Positions 38,136-50,116 of a stretch of DNA of 64,000 nucleotides are shown here, piece by piece; position 1 is the first letter of the stretch; the number at the start of each line of letters is the position of its first letter. The translations under genes and the position numbers were made by a program. The stretch lies in the NCBI RefSeq assembly GCF_964656455.1, contig NC_135720.1:51176598-51240597 (forward strand), written 5' to 3'. The stretch is from Halichoerus grypus. Its lineage: Eukaryota; Chordata; Mammalia; Carnivora; Phocidae. The notes under the pieces are model-generated. The model saw nothing but the letters and a program-made list of their open reading frames with translations. It was not told the DNA's origin and did no database searches.

Positions 38136-39888
38136 AAAAAAACTCCCTAAAGAAAGGCTACTGGTGAATAGTATTCACTGAAAACTGATCAGAAACTGTC
38201 CTGAAGTCGTGCTATATTCTTTCCAAGCTGTCAAAACAGGCAATCCTATGAGGTTTGCTTTCCTTCATGCAGAAGGCCCTTGAGAAAGTTATTTTTTATG
38301 GGGTATGGATTGTCCCTTGCCAACTTCAGAATCAGAATGCTGACCAGCGTATAGATGCTAAAATTCATACTTGACTGCTACATGCTTGCAAAATAGTCAC
38401 AGAGCTTTAAAATTCATACCTACATCCTGTGACTCCTCCCATCTGCCACCTTTAACTTCATCCTAATCTCCTCTGACTGGTATTCAACATTCAGAATGGC
38501 ATTCAGATACTGTATAAAGTGCCTCTTGACCAGAGCAGAAATACGTAAGGAGGTCACAAAGTAACGCCCACAGGAAAATGTGAGGGAAAGTAGAAAACCA
38601 TTGATGGTTGCCTCACGATTTTCTTTCTCAAACGCCGTGCTATTTTCTGTTCCCCACTTGGAAAGCTCTTCTCTAGCATGGCTGACTCCTTCTCATTCAT
38701 CAAATGTCAGCTCAGATGCCCCCAACTCTGAAAGAGCTTGGTCCATCTATCAGAGGGTGCTCCTCTCGACCCCACTGCCCCCTCTTCCTGTGGTTTTCCT
38801 CCTGGCACCCACAAGTTAGAGATGTAGATTAACTCTTTTGTCCACCTGTTTATTGCCTGTTTTGTTCCCTGAGCAGCACAGTTCCTGGCACAAAGGCAGC
38901 ATCCATGTAATAATCACTGAATGAATGAACGAATGAACAGGAAACTTGCATGACACTAATATGTAGGGCAGGTTGTGTGTGCTATATGTCTCCCCTCAGG
39001 CTCCACCTCTGAAATCCATAGGTATTCTCAGTCTCCTTAGGGTCTATTTACCATAAATCAACTTGAAAATAGGTGCTCACATTTTTCTCCTTTTGGTCAT
39101 TTCCAAGAACAACATTTACAAGTCAGTAAATAGCCAGAGGAAATGGTTGTCTTTTCTTTTCTTTTCTTTTTTTTTTCCCTCCAATTTAACACTGGGCAAC
39201 TGCATTCAAAACAGACTTTGGTGAAAGCAGAGGCTGCATTTCATCATACCCTGACTTTCTACCTCATGTGCAAATGGAGGGAAGCAGTAACAGAGAACGG
39301 CAGGAAATGTTAGTTCTCTCCACCGTGTAGCTGGGCTCCTTCTTCACATTGTGCCTCTTAGTGTTTTCTGCCTTTCAACAGAAAACTGAGCCATCATCTC
39401 CTGCTCTTGCCCTGCACTTTCTGCTTTTCCCTGATAGCCTCCTTTGTCCCCTAAGTCCCCATGGGCACTGCTACAATTCTGGCCTGCTGGTCCAGCCAGA
39501 CCCTAGACCATCACTTCTCCGTGACTTCAAACACGAAGCTCTTCACCTCTGACTCCTTCTTCCATTGCCTCCTACCTCTCCCTTACTCATATTCACCTCT
39601 TTTCACCCTCATCTGCAGCCCCCCCAGGAATTTAATTGCCCTTATTCTCTCAGTCAAGGAGGAAAACAGACTTGTGGTGGCCCTCAAATGTTAAACCCAG
39701 AATCTCAGGTAAAGAGGGTTATATCAGGATCAAGAGCCAGACTGTCCAGGATCTTAGGAGAAGAGGTCTTATTTAGGGATAAGGGCTGACTCTGTCTTTG
39801 ACTTCCCTTCTTTCCTACTCCCTACCTCCTTCCCCTTAAGGTTGGTTCAAGAAGCGAAAGAACTGGATGTTTTTAAATGTCCCCTTGT

Positions 39889-40785
39889 GAAATACAAATC
39901 AAAACCACAATGAGATACTACCTCACACCAGTCAGAATGGCTAAAATCAACAAGTCAGGAAATGACAGATGTTGGCAAGGATGTGGAGAAAGGAGAACCC
40001 TCTTACACTGTTGGCGGGAATGCAAGCTGGTGCAGCCATTCTGGAAAACAGTGTGGAGGTTCCTCAAAATGTTGAAGATAGAACAAGCAATCACACTACT
40101 GGGTATTTACCCCAAAGATACAAATGTAGTGATCCGAAGAAGCACGTGCACCCTAACGTTTATAAGAGCAATGTCCACAATAGCCAAACTATGGAAAGAA
40201 CCCAGATGTCTATCAACAGCTGAATGGATAAAGAAGATGTGGTATATATATACAACACAATATTACACAGCCAAAAAAATGAAATCTTGCCATTTGCAAT
40301 GACATGGATAGAACTAGAGGGTATTATGCTAAGTGAAATAAGTCAGTCAGAGAAAGACAATTATACGATCTCACTGATATGTGGAATTTAAGAAACAAAA
40401 CAGAGGATCATAGGGGAAGAGAGGAAAGAATATTTCCTTTTATAGTTTTACTTTATTCTTTGAAGATGGTTTCCTTTATTAATTCATGAACTTGTTAAAC
40501 AACAAAATCATTTGGTGCCAAGTCTAGTGAAGAAGACAAATGTTTGAGAGGGAGACAAACCATAAGAGACTCTTAATCACAGGAAACAAACTGAGGGTTG
40601 CTGGGGGGAGGGGGGGTGGAGGGATGGGGTAACTGGGTGATGGGCATTAAGGAGGACATGTGATGTAATGAGCACTGAGTATTATATAAGACTGATGAAT
40701 CACTGACCTGTACCTCTGAAACCAATAATACATTATATGTTAATTAATTGAATTTAAATAAAAAAATGTTTAAAAAAAATCCCCT
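39889..40785 (+). mobile_element. 5'-truncated young-looking L1
   Basis: Carnivore-type L1 ORF2 end and 3' UTR ('GACAAACCATAAGAGACTCT'), with A-rich tail and flanks AAATGTCCCCTT and AAAAAATCCCCTT. A segment at about 40428-40540 does not fit the expected 3' UTR. Confidence 0.82.
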
Positions 40786-40896
40786 TATTAGTATAAGGTC
40801 TTCCTGGTGACATATACCTCATTGTGAAATGGCAATGGATAGGAAAAATGTGGCCATTTTCTCAACTCTGGCAGGATGCTAGCTGAGGAGTGTCAC

Positions 40897-41015
40897 TGGT
40901 AGTTGCATGACTGTCAGGGAACTCAGAGGCCGGGGAGATCCATGCCATGATATGCTGTCTCTGTTCCTGATCTGTTTGGCCAACTCATTTTTTATTAGAT
41001 TCTCCAGATCCTTAT
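40897..41015 (-). CDS. CCDC162: Exon 13 (39 codons)
   Basis: Excellent acceptor (CTTTTCAACCTGTTTAG). It encodes KDLENLIKNELAKQIRNRDS, then ISWHGSPRPLSSLTVMQLP. The donor chosen is CCA|GTGACA, which is weak but gives phase 0 into exon 14. An alternative in-phase donor (ACA|GTCATG) would drop five codons. Confidence 0.68.
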
Positions 41016-41039
41016 CTAAACAGGTTGAAAAGTTATAGA

Positions 41040-41080
41040 AGTTTTGGGGGGTGTGTGTGCGTGTGTGTGTGCGTGTGTAC
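41040..41080. repeat. (GT)n microsatellite
   Basis: Imperfect GT/GC repeat just upstream of the exon 13 acceptor on the gene strand. Confidence 0.85.
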
Positions 41081-41213
41081 ACATGCATGTACTTATGTGT
41101 TTGCTTCCAGCCAATCTGTAACTCATTTAGGTTTCACTTTCTCCCATACCCAGCCTGGGATGATGGACCATGACAGTGCTTCCTCTCTAGCATTCTACTA
41201 AACTTCTTCATAC

Positions 41214-41244
41214 CTTCGACTTTATGTATAATTTCTACAATTAT
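41214..41244 (-). CDS. CCDC162: Exon 12: 31-nt micro-exon
   Basis: Acceptor TTTTCACCCCTAAAG and donor GTCGAAG|GTATGA. It encodes IIVEIIHKVE plus the first base of a D codon, phase 0 to 1, exactly as exons 11 and 13 require. It was found by phase chaining, and the double phase match with good splice sites is the evidence. Confidence 0.65.
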
Positions 41245-41329
41245 CTTTAGGGGTGAAAATAATAGGATTATTATGCAGATTGGGCTCACTAAAAGTCATG
41301 CCCTCTTACTTCAACTGGGCCCTCTACCT

Positions 41330-42480
41330 ACACGGTCATCCTTATATTCTTTTCTCATTGGTGGCCCTATGGCATTCCCCACAGTGACCCACCTCCTCAC
41401 ATGTCACTTCCATCTTGCATCTCACTAATCAGCCATCTTCTCCCTCTCCTCTCTCTCTCTTAGACAGCCAGGGCCATGTACAAGTGAGCACATCTTATCC
41501 TTTTGTACCTGACAATTCTTATTCACCTCAAGGGAAGTGATGCCACTCTCCCTTTCTCAAAATTACTCCTTCAACTGGTTTCTTCATCCCATCCCCTCCT
41601 CTTTGGCCAGGGTCATCTGTTTCTCAAATTTACCCTTTCATATCTTCTATCTCTTCTTCTCCACTGCTCATTCCTCCCAGACCATAAACATATTGAGTCT
41701 TTCCATCTTAAATAAGCAAAGGAAATAAAACTCTTCCCTTAGAGCAACAAACAAACAATAGCAGATTATTCAAAAATGTGATAGTACCATTGTAAAGACA
41801 AATATCCAATAGGTTTGTGTAGAAATTGCCTTTCATTGCCAAACTTCAGGCCTATCTTATGTAGCAGCTATCTAGCTGGCTTCCCTGCCTCCAATCTCTC
41901 CCTCTTCCAATCCAACTAACACCTTGCTGCCATATCAATCTTCCTAAAAAATACAACTTTGTATATATCACTTCCCTTATAGGATAAAGCACAAATTCCT
42001 TTGTCTGAAATTTATGGACATTCATAACTTTCTTTCTCCTCCCCCTTAAAAAAACTTCTCTTCCCCATATTTCCACATGAATCTTTTACTCCACCAAATT
42101 GGCCTTGAGCACTCCACACACAGTGTCTCCTCTGCATTGTTGTTCATGCTTCCCTCCTACATAATGTGATTCCGTCTCCACCACCACTTCCCTGAGCCCC
42201 ACGATTCCTTCAAACCCAGTTCAATTTCCTTCTCCTTCAAAAGGCCTTTCCCAAAAGAACGAACCCTGGGGGGACCACTTTGCCTCTAAACACTCACAAT
42301 ATTTAACAATTGTCCAGCTTATTGGTGTTTAGCACTAGAGTGTGCAGCTTTGCATTGGTATGTAGTGGTTAAGTATATGTCCCAGCAGCAATATCTTATA
42401 TTATACCTCTTTATATCCCTCTTTTTAATTAGCATTTAATCTTTTTTATAACAAAAACAAACCTGGCTGGGTAATGAAGC
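41330..42480. repeat. L2-like ancient LINE
   Basis: C/T-rich text ('CCTTGAGCACTCCACACACA', 'CTTCTCCTTCAAAAGGCCTT') typical of L2. Short frames here are not genes. Confidence 0.5.
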
Positions 42481-42586
42481 CTTTATGGGGAGGGTCTCTG
42501 AAAAACTACCAAAGTAAATGTCTAAGGTCTACACACAGATAGTGAATTGACCAGAAAGGCATGTTGGTTATTTCTTCCTGTTATAC

Positions 42587-42740
42587 CTGGTAGAGGTTGA
42601 TGTTGCTATAAATATTCTCCCAGATGTGGTCATAGTTGCACTGATGCAAACCCTGGGAAGCCACGAAAGTTGGATGAGATGGAGCCAGCATGACTGTCTT
42701 TGCAGCATGGTCTTGGAGCACTTGCTTTACTCGCTCAGGC
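42587..42740 (-). CDS. CCDC162: Exon 11 (51 codons; phase mismatch at start)
   Basis: Acceptor GAGATTTCCAG and donor TACCAG|GTATAA. The coding frame is PERVKQVLQDHAAKTVMLAP ... NYDHIWENIYSNINLYQ, which needs phase 2 entry while exon 10 leaves in phase 0. Possible explanations are a missed exon of length 3n+2, a one-base indel, or use of an AG seven bases further in (exon start 42733, phase 0). Confidence 0.8.
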
Positions 42741-43429
42741 CTGGAAATCTCAAGTAGAACAAGAGGAAAAGGAATGGTTCAGTAAAGGGTTATTCCCTTC
42801 TTCTCAGCAAGAATTTCGTCATATATACACAAATAAGAAATAAGCCCCAGGTGGGGCTTTATTCAGTTAAAAAATAAAATCAGACTCAAACATCACGATT
42901 CCCTTTGGTACGTCCATCCATTCAACATTGTAAGTATTTAAATACACATAGCAGCTCATTTAAAATTCCGTGACAACCCTCTACACACAATAGCAGATTG
43001 TACCCCCACAAGTGCGGTGGCACCAATAAAAAGATAAACACCCATCATTTTGGGTACAAACTCTGTTTGCTATTAGGAAGCTGCCAGCAGATGGAGGAAG
43101 AAGAAACTGGGTAGTATGAGGAAAGCACAGGATTTGTAAGGACACGGGCCTTGGCTTGTATCTCTGCTGGAATCCTGACTTCACCACACAGGGCAGGACA
43201 AGTCAATCTAATAAGAACATTAATGATGTCTCTCCCAGGATTGCTGCAAGAATGCCTGGCATGTAATAGGTACTGAATAAATGTTCCTTCTCTTCTGGAG
43301 GTAAAGGATCAAATAATAGTCGCAGAGTTGAATTTCAACAGCAGCGATACATGTATTATGCTATTTCAGTCATTTTAATATCACAAGGAACTTCAAATAT
43401 CATTTAGTCCAATCCCTACCAAATCCTAA

Positions 43430-45055
43430 TGGCATTTTTTTGCAGAAGTAGAAAAATTCATCCTAAAATTCATATGAAATCTCAAAGGACACCAAATAAC
43501 CAATGTAATTTTGAAAAAGAAGAACAAAATTGGAGAACTCACATTTTCTGCTTTCAAACCATATTACAAAGCTACAGTAATCAAAATGGTGTGGTACCAG
43601 AATAAATTGGGCATATAGACCACAGAATAGAATAGAGAGCCTAGAAATAAATGCTCGAGTATATGGCCAAATGATCTTAGACAAGAATGTTAATACCATT
43701 CAACAGAGAAGGGACAGTCTCTTCAACAAATGATTCTAGGAAAACAGGATATCCACGTGCAAAATAATGAAGTTAAATCTTTATCATCCACCATATACAA
43801 TAAATTAACTCATAATGGATTAAAGATCTAAACATAAGACCTAAAACTACAAAACTCTTAGATAAAAACAGGGGAAAATCTTCATAACAATGAATTTGGC
43901 AATGATTTCTTGGATATGACACCAAATGCACAGGCAAAAAAAAAGCAAAAATAGACAAATGTGACTATATAAAACTTTAAAACTTCTGTACATCAAAGTA
44001 TACAATTAACAGAGTGAAAAGGCAGCTTATAGAATGAGGGAATATATTTGCAAATTATATATCTGATAAGGGGTTAATACCCAGAATATATAAAGAACTC
44101 CTACAGCACAACAACAACAATAAAAATCAAATAACCCAATTAAAAAATGGTCAAAGGACTTCTATAGACATTTTTCCAAATATGATATACAAATGGCTGA
44201 TAACCATATGAAAAGATTCTCAAAATCACTAATCATCAGAGAAATGCAAAGCAAAAACAAAATGAGATTATCTCCTCATCCATTAGGATGGCTAATAACA
44301 AGAAGAAGGAGGAGGAGGGAGAGGAGGAGGAAGGAAGGAAGGAAGGAAGGAAGGAAGGAAGGAAGGAAGGAAGGAAGGAGGGAGGGAAGGAAATAGCAAG
44401 TGCTGGTGAGAATGCAGGGAAATCAGAACCCTTGCTCACTGTTGGTAGTATTGCCAAATGCTGCAACTACTATGGAAAATAGTATGGAGATTCCTCAAAA
44501 AATTAAAAACAGAATTACCTTATGATCTAGCAATTCTACTTCTGGGTTTATATCCAAAAGATTTGTAAGCAGGATTTCAAAAAAGTATTTACATATCCAT
44601 GTTCATAGCAGCATTATTCACAACCGCCATGAAGTGGAAGAAACCCAAATGTCCATCAACAAATAAACAGATTTTTTAAAAACGTGGTGGATATACACAA
44701 GGAAATATTATTCAGCCTTAAAAAGGAAGGAAATTCTGATATATCCTACAACACGGGTGAACCTGGGTGGGTAAAATAAGCCAGTCATAAAATGACAAAT
44801 ACTGTCTGATTTCACCAATAGGTGGTACCTAGAGTAGTCAAACTCATAGAGACAGAAATTAGAATGGTGGTCGCCAGGGACTAGGGGGAGGGAAGAATGA
44901 GGAGTTATTGTTTAATGGGTAAACAGTTTAAGTTTGCCGGATAAAGAATTCTGGAGATGGATGGTGGTGATGATTACCCAACAATATGGATGTACTTAAT
45001 GCCACTGAACTATACACTTAAAAATAGTTAAAATAGTAAATTTGATGTTATGTGT
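43430..45055 (+). repeat. L1 ORF2-to-3'-end fragment
   Basis: Old sense L1 ('GAAAAAGAAGAACAAAATTG', 'GTTCATAGCAGCATTATTCA'), frames broken. It contains a GGAA expansion at 44327-44390. Confidence 0.8.
44327..44390 (+). repeat. (GGAA)n expansion inside L1
   Basis: About a dozen near-perfect GGAA/AAGG units, with GGA-rich sequence before them. The repeat produces long artificial open frames on both strands. Confidence 0.95.
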
Positions 45056-45059
45056 ATTT

Positions 45060-45925
45060 TACCACCATTTAAGAAAAGAGGGGAAAAATAATATAAAGAG
45101 GTCCCATGTACTCTTCACTCCATTTCCCCCAATGTTAACATCTTGCAAAACCATACTACAGTATCACAACCTGGATATTGACTTTGATACAGTCAACTTA
45201 TAGAAAAGATCCATCACCACAAAGATCCCTTATGTTGTTGTTCTTTTACAGCCATACTCCTTTCCCTTCCTCACCAGTCTCCCCTTAACCCTTACAATTC
45301 ACGAATCTGTCCTCATTTCTCTACTTAGTCATTTCAAGAGCATTGTATAAATGAACTCCTACAGTTTTTATGGGACTGACTCTTTTTCACTCATAGAGTT
45401 CTCTGGATATTCATCCAGGCTCTTGGGTATATCACTAGTTCTTTTTTTACAGCTGACTGGTATTCTATGGTACGGGATGTACCATGTTTAGTTTACTTGC
45501 CCCCTGAAATACATCTGTGTTGTTTCCATTTTTGGCTATTATGAATAAAGCTGGTAAAATGTTCATGAAAAAAAAAATGGGGAGAGGAGATCTGGTCACA
45601 TGCTACCACATGGATAGATCTTGAGGACATTGTCCTAAGTGAAATAAGCCAGTCATAAAAAGACTAATACTGTATGAGTCCACTTATATGAGGTATGTAA
45701 AGGTAGTCAAATTCAGAAACAGAAAGTAGAATGGTGGTTTCTAGGGGCTGTGGGGAGGAGGAAGTAGGGAATTGTTGTTTAATAGGTACAGAGTTTCAGT
45801 TTGGCAAGATGAGAAAGTTCCAGTAGATTGGTTTCACAACAGTGCGAATATACTGAACACCACTAAACTGTGCACTTAAAATGATTAAGATGAGAAATTT
45901 TATCCCATGTGCTTTTTACCACAGT
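45060..45925. repeat. Further L1 pieces, mixed orientation
   Basis: 45060-45570 reads as antisense L1 3' sequence and 45580-45925 as a sense L1 3' end. MIR-like sequence follows at 45955-46030. Confidence 0.65.
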
Positions 45926-46221
45926 AAAAATAAGATAATTTCATCCAGTATTTTTATTTCACAGATGAGGAAACAAACTCAAGGAGATTGTGCGATTAGA
46001 TCAATATCACGCAGAGACTTAGTGCCAAAGCTGGAAAAATTGTTACTTTCTATTGAAAATTAACAGTATTATAAAATTTTGGCAATTAGATTAGAAAGTT
46101 CCAAAAAAGTCTTCATAGAGAATCCGTGGCTAACATTTCTTAAAAAGGAAAGAAAATTCAATTTTCTGAGAATGATTTTAGCAAGAATTTTATCTACAAG
46201 GGAAGATGGCAATTTTCTTAC

Positions 46222-46323
46222 CTTCAAAAACTTTGCTTGGAGTTGCATTAATACATCTATTCTTCTCCGTTCTTTTAGTTTGGTCAAAATCTTCTTTTGC
46301 CAAGGATCACATTTTGGCTTAAT
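46222..46323 (-). CDS. CCDC162: Exon 10 (34 codons)
   Basis: Phase 0 to 0, with acceptor TGTCCACTAG and donor TTGAAG|GTAAGA. It encodes IKPKCDPWQKKILTKLKERR, then IDVLMQLQAKFLK, a strongly basic helix. The other two frames contain stops, so the phase 0 exit is firm. This is what creates the mismatch with exon 11. Confidence 0.83.
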
Positions 46324-46965
46324 CTAGTGGACAAACATGTTCATACAAAGTTACAACATAACAAAATAGTTCTCAATAAAAGTTGCAAGCAAAGAGATTC
46401 AAGGACCTTCTGAAATGGGATTTAGCCTTAGTGCTAGAAAGTTTGTTAGAGCATGTGAAGTCTTGGAAAGGGTCTTCCTAGGTCCATGGATCCATGGAGG
46501 GAGATGGCAGGGCAGTTCCTGTTGGTGCCTGGCCTATGAGATGCATTAGCTTCATCTGTGATGACACAGCACCATCCATGAGCAGGAGGGACCCTAAATC
46601 CATCAGTGTAGGACACCACACTTGACTTATAGGGCAAGAGAAGTTCTCCTTCAAAGACTCCACATGTAAAATTTTACCTTACCCGTTAACAGGGCGTATT
46701 TCAAAATTTAGTTCTAAGCTCTGAATACATCAGTATACTTATAACTTTCAAACTTATATCTAGCTCTAAGCTCCAGTATGTGATATCCAACTATCTCCTT
46801 GATATCTATAGGTGGAAGGCAAATGTAAAAATCTAGAACAGAAAGTCTGGCTTTCCCTACACCAATCACCTATTTGCTCAAGCCCCGTTACTTAGGAGTA
46901 ATCTTTGATTTCTCTCCTTTCCTTCCATTCATCTTTATCACGTAAGACTTTTCTTTCCTACACAA

Positions 46966-47579
46966 TATAGCTGATCCTCATTATTCATGGATTTTGTATT
47001 TGCAAATTTTTCTCACTAAAATTTATTTGTAACCCCAAAATCAATCCTGGCAGATCTATTCTGGTTATTCATGGGTATGCAAAAAATGGTGAAAAATTTG
47101 AATTACCCAACTCCACATTCCCAGCTGAGGTCATACAAGGCAACATTCAACCTTCTTTTTCAGCTCTCATTCTATAAACAAGTGTCCTTTTTGTGGTCTA
47201 GTTAGTGATATGTTTCTATATTTTTGTGTTTTTGTTGGTGGTTTCAATGTTTAAAGTGGCCCCTAAGTGTAGTGCTGAAGTGTTGCCTAGTGTTCCTAAG
47301 CACAGGAAGACTGTGATATGTCTTATGGAAGAAATATTTATGTTTGATAAGCTTTGGGCATGAGTTATAGTGGTATTGGCCATAAGATCAATGTTAATGA
47401 ATCAAAAACCTGTATTAAAGTATATTTAAACAGAAATACACATAAAGCAAGGTTATGTATCCATCAGTTGATGAACCTAACCTTGTATTTCCCCTAGGAG
47501 AGATGGCTCAGTATTTGTTAATTCAATGTTTGTGGCAACTTTATAGAAGAGCTGCCCCAAACAATGAGGATCAACTATA
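46966..47579 (+). mobile_element. Tigger/pogo-like DNA transposon fossil with inverted ends
   Basis: Ends TATAGCTGATCCTCATTATT and the reverse complement TATAGTTGATCCTCATTGTT are terminal inverted repeats with TA outside. Inside, a decayed frame reading APKCSAEVLPSVPKHRKTVI resembles the start of a pogo-family transposase DNA-binding domain, then breaks. Confidence 0.72.
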
Positions 47580-48062
47580 CTTACCACTACCCAAAATCAC
47601 CTTGTTTAATCTGCTTACTTGTGCATTGTTTGTGAGTTGCGTATCTCCAGAACCAAGGGTCATTCCTGACACATAGTATATACTCAGTGAATAGTTTTTG
47701 ACTCAAAAGCTGGATTTATACAACTCAATTATACCCTTGAGTGTTATTCTTGGTTCTAGCCAAGTAGCCAAGATCACTAACGAGAAGAATGGAGTTCTGA
47801 CCCAACAGAGAGTACAGGAGGATGGGGCCTTTCCAGAGAAGGCAGGTCAACATGGCTAACTTCAACGTAGACCCAAGGCAGGAAGGAGCTGCGGGAACCT
47901 GGTGTACAAGGCCAGGCACCTACCCTTGGTCCCAGGGGACAGTTTGCTTAGGGCATTGAAGAGAGGAGACAATAGGAATGTGACAGACCTGGTGCTGCCA
48001 GGTTGCCTGGCCTGCTTGGAGGATACTTTGTGACAGGTGACTGTCACCACAGGTCTCCTTAC

Positions 48063-48215
48063 CTTTATAAAGGAAGTCCAGTTAGCTCTCTTTTTTAAGG
48101 CCATACCAGGTCCTGCCAAACCCAAATTCTCCACTTTAGCTATCTCTGCATCATAATCTGGAAATGTTTGCATTCTCTGTTGCTCCATGAAGATGCTTTG
48201 AAATTTTAGGGAAAC
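48063..48215 (-). CDS. CCDC162: Exon 9 (51 codons)
   Basis: Phase 0 to 0, with acceptor AATCCTATTTAG and donor ATAAAG|GTAAGG. It encodes VSLKFQSIFMEQQRMQTFPD, then DAEIAKVENLGLAGPGMALK and RANWTSFIK. It is intact although it lies downstream of the exon 8 TAG. Confidence 0.85.
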
Positions 48216-48904
48216 CTAAATAGGATTAAGAAGAGAGTATGGAACCCAGAAAAAGTCTCAGATTGTAGGCCATTTCAAAAACAGCAATTGATTGCCTTTG
48301 AGACAGTCTTGAAGTTAAGCTAATTCATAAAACATAACTCTGACAGTAACAGGCGTTGAATGTATACAGCTGTGAGGCACGTGTATGCAGTCAGCTCATT
48401 ACCACAGTTGTGTGTGTATGTTACTTGTTCTGAAGATCTGCTCCAAAGATTGGAAATTATGTAATATATTTATTTATATGTGTTTTGAGATGGGCCCTAA
48501 ATGGGAAGCAAATTTGTCCACCATTAGAAATACATTCACTTTTTCTGGCCACCTGGTAAACTTGAAAATCTAAAGGTTAGATAAATCCTTGTTCCAGAAT
48601 TCTAACCAGGATGTTGCTAGAGAGAAGGTTCCAAATGCTGGGACCTGTTAAAACTCTTTAAGGTACCTCAGCCAATTCCTTCACCTCTCATTTTCTGACT
48701 GAGGCTAATAGTGTTTTCTGTGACATAAATTTTCTCCTGCCAAAATGTAGAACACTTCTTCCTTCCTTCTCTAGAGTGGGCCCAGGCTTACTGAGCCTGT
48801 GATAGCACCTTCCTCATTGCACTGGCCACACTACATCATGATTTCCCCACTACCTGGTGAACTTCTTGAGGGCACAGACTATGAATCTCAAGAACCAACC
48901 ACAT

Positions 48905-49012
48905 AGTGATGGTTGCACAACAATGTGTTTGTAATTAATTCCACTAAACTGTGCATTTATGAATGGTTAAAATGGTCAGTCTTATATATATTTTATTACA
49001 CATACACACACA
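48905..49012 (+). repeat. L1 3'-terminal fragment
   Basis: 'GTGATGGTTGCACAACAATG' to 'TATATATTTTATTACACATA' matches old L1 3' ends and is followed by a short CA repeat. Confidence 0.65.
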
Positions 49013-49142
49013 CATGCACAGAGATCCTACCACGGTGCTGGCACATACTAGGGCCTTAACAAAGGTTTCTGGAATGAGAGAGCAAGTTTAATGAGTCACA
49101 GAGCTAAAGATTCTTCCAGTTAATGCTGGTACCTTGTGGGCT

Positions 49143-49345
49143 GTGCTATCCAATGTTCTTGCCCCTAGCCACATGTGGCTGTTTAACATTTAAATGTGAA
49201 TCATTAAAATTAAATAAAATTTAAAATTTAGTTCTTCAGTTACACTGCCCACATTTCAAATGCTCAATAGCTGCATGGTTAACATACTGAACCGTGCAGA
49301 TTCAGATCATATCCATCAATGCAGGAAGATCGGACAGTGCTAGCC
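49143..49345 (+). mobile_element. hAT-type MER fossil
   Basis: 'GCCACATGTGGCTGTTTAAC' with a mirrored 'CAATAGCTGCATGGTT' near the other end; a common non-autonomous DNA transposon. Confidence 0.6.
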
Positions 49346-49354
49346 TAGGGCTAG

Positions 49355-49550
49355 GGTGGTCAAGTTTTTCTTAAAGGGCCAGATAGTAAATATTTTAGCC
49401 TTTGCAGACCATACATAGGTCTCTGTTGCAACTACTCAACTCTGCAGTTGTGGTATGAAAGCAGTCAAAGATAATATGTAAATGAATGGGTATGGGTGAA
49501 TTCCAATAAAACTTTATTTTAAAAAACAAAACAAAACAGGTGGTGGACTG
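49355..49550 (+). mobile_element. hAT-type MER fossil (second family)
   Basis: 'TTAAAGGGCCAGATAGTAAA' and 'CCAATAAAACTTTATTTT' are diagnostic phrases of a widespread mammalian non-autonomous DNA transposon. Confidence 0.7.
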
Positions 49551-49920
49551 CAGGTTATACTTTGCTTATCCTGCTCTAAGGAATTAGAGAACCAGAATAA
49601 ATAGTACCCAAATATAAGAACTCTTCCTACACATTAAAACAAACAAACAAACTGTGCACAAGCATTGCACATAATAGTATTATAAGAAAGTCAGAAGTGG
49701 AAACTATCACTATATAAGGAAACAAGCTATTCTTTGGGGAGAAGTTTGCTCAACAGCCTCATGTTTTTTTGTTCATTGACGATAGTCTACTGTGTTATAA
49801 TTTATTTGTATTTATTTTGACTCTTTTAAAACACCATCGTATTCCAATTCCAGTTTTCATCTATCGTAACACTTGCTGATAATGAGGGTAAGGATACTCG
49901 CATAGAAGCGCTGTGTTGTA

Positions 49921-50116
49921 GAGGCGCCTGGGTGGCTAGTGCCTACAGCATCTGACTCTTGGTTTCAGCTCAGGTCATGATCTCATGGTCATGAGATTGA
50001 GCCTCTGTTGGGCTCTGCACTCATCTCAGAGTCTTTTTCAGATTCTCTCTCCCTCTTCCTCCTGCTCACACTTGTTTGCTCTCTCAAATAAACAAATAAA
50101 ATCTTAAAAAAAAAAG
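49921..50116 (+). mobile_element. CAN-SINE, older subtype
   Basis: Flanked by AGCGCTGTGTTGTAG and AGCGCTCTTCTGTAG, a diverged duplication. The body differs from the younger copies. Confidence 0.88.

Noticed and set aside
39877..40302. 141-residue plus-strand frame
   Set aside because: It is a remnant of L1 ORF2 in a 5'-truncated copy, not an independent gene.
44193..44482. Open frames of repeated GRKE-type or LPSF-type residues on both strands
   Set aside because: They are translations of the GGAA microsatellite.
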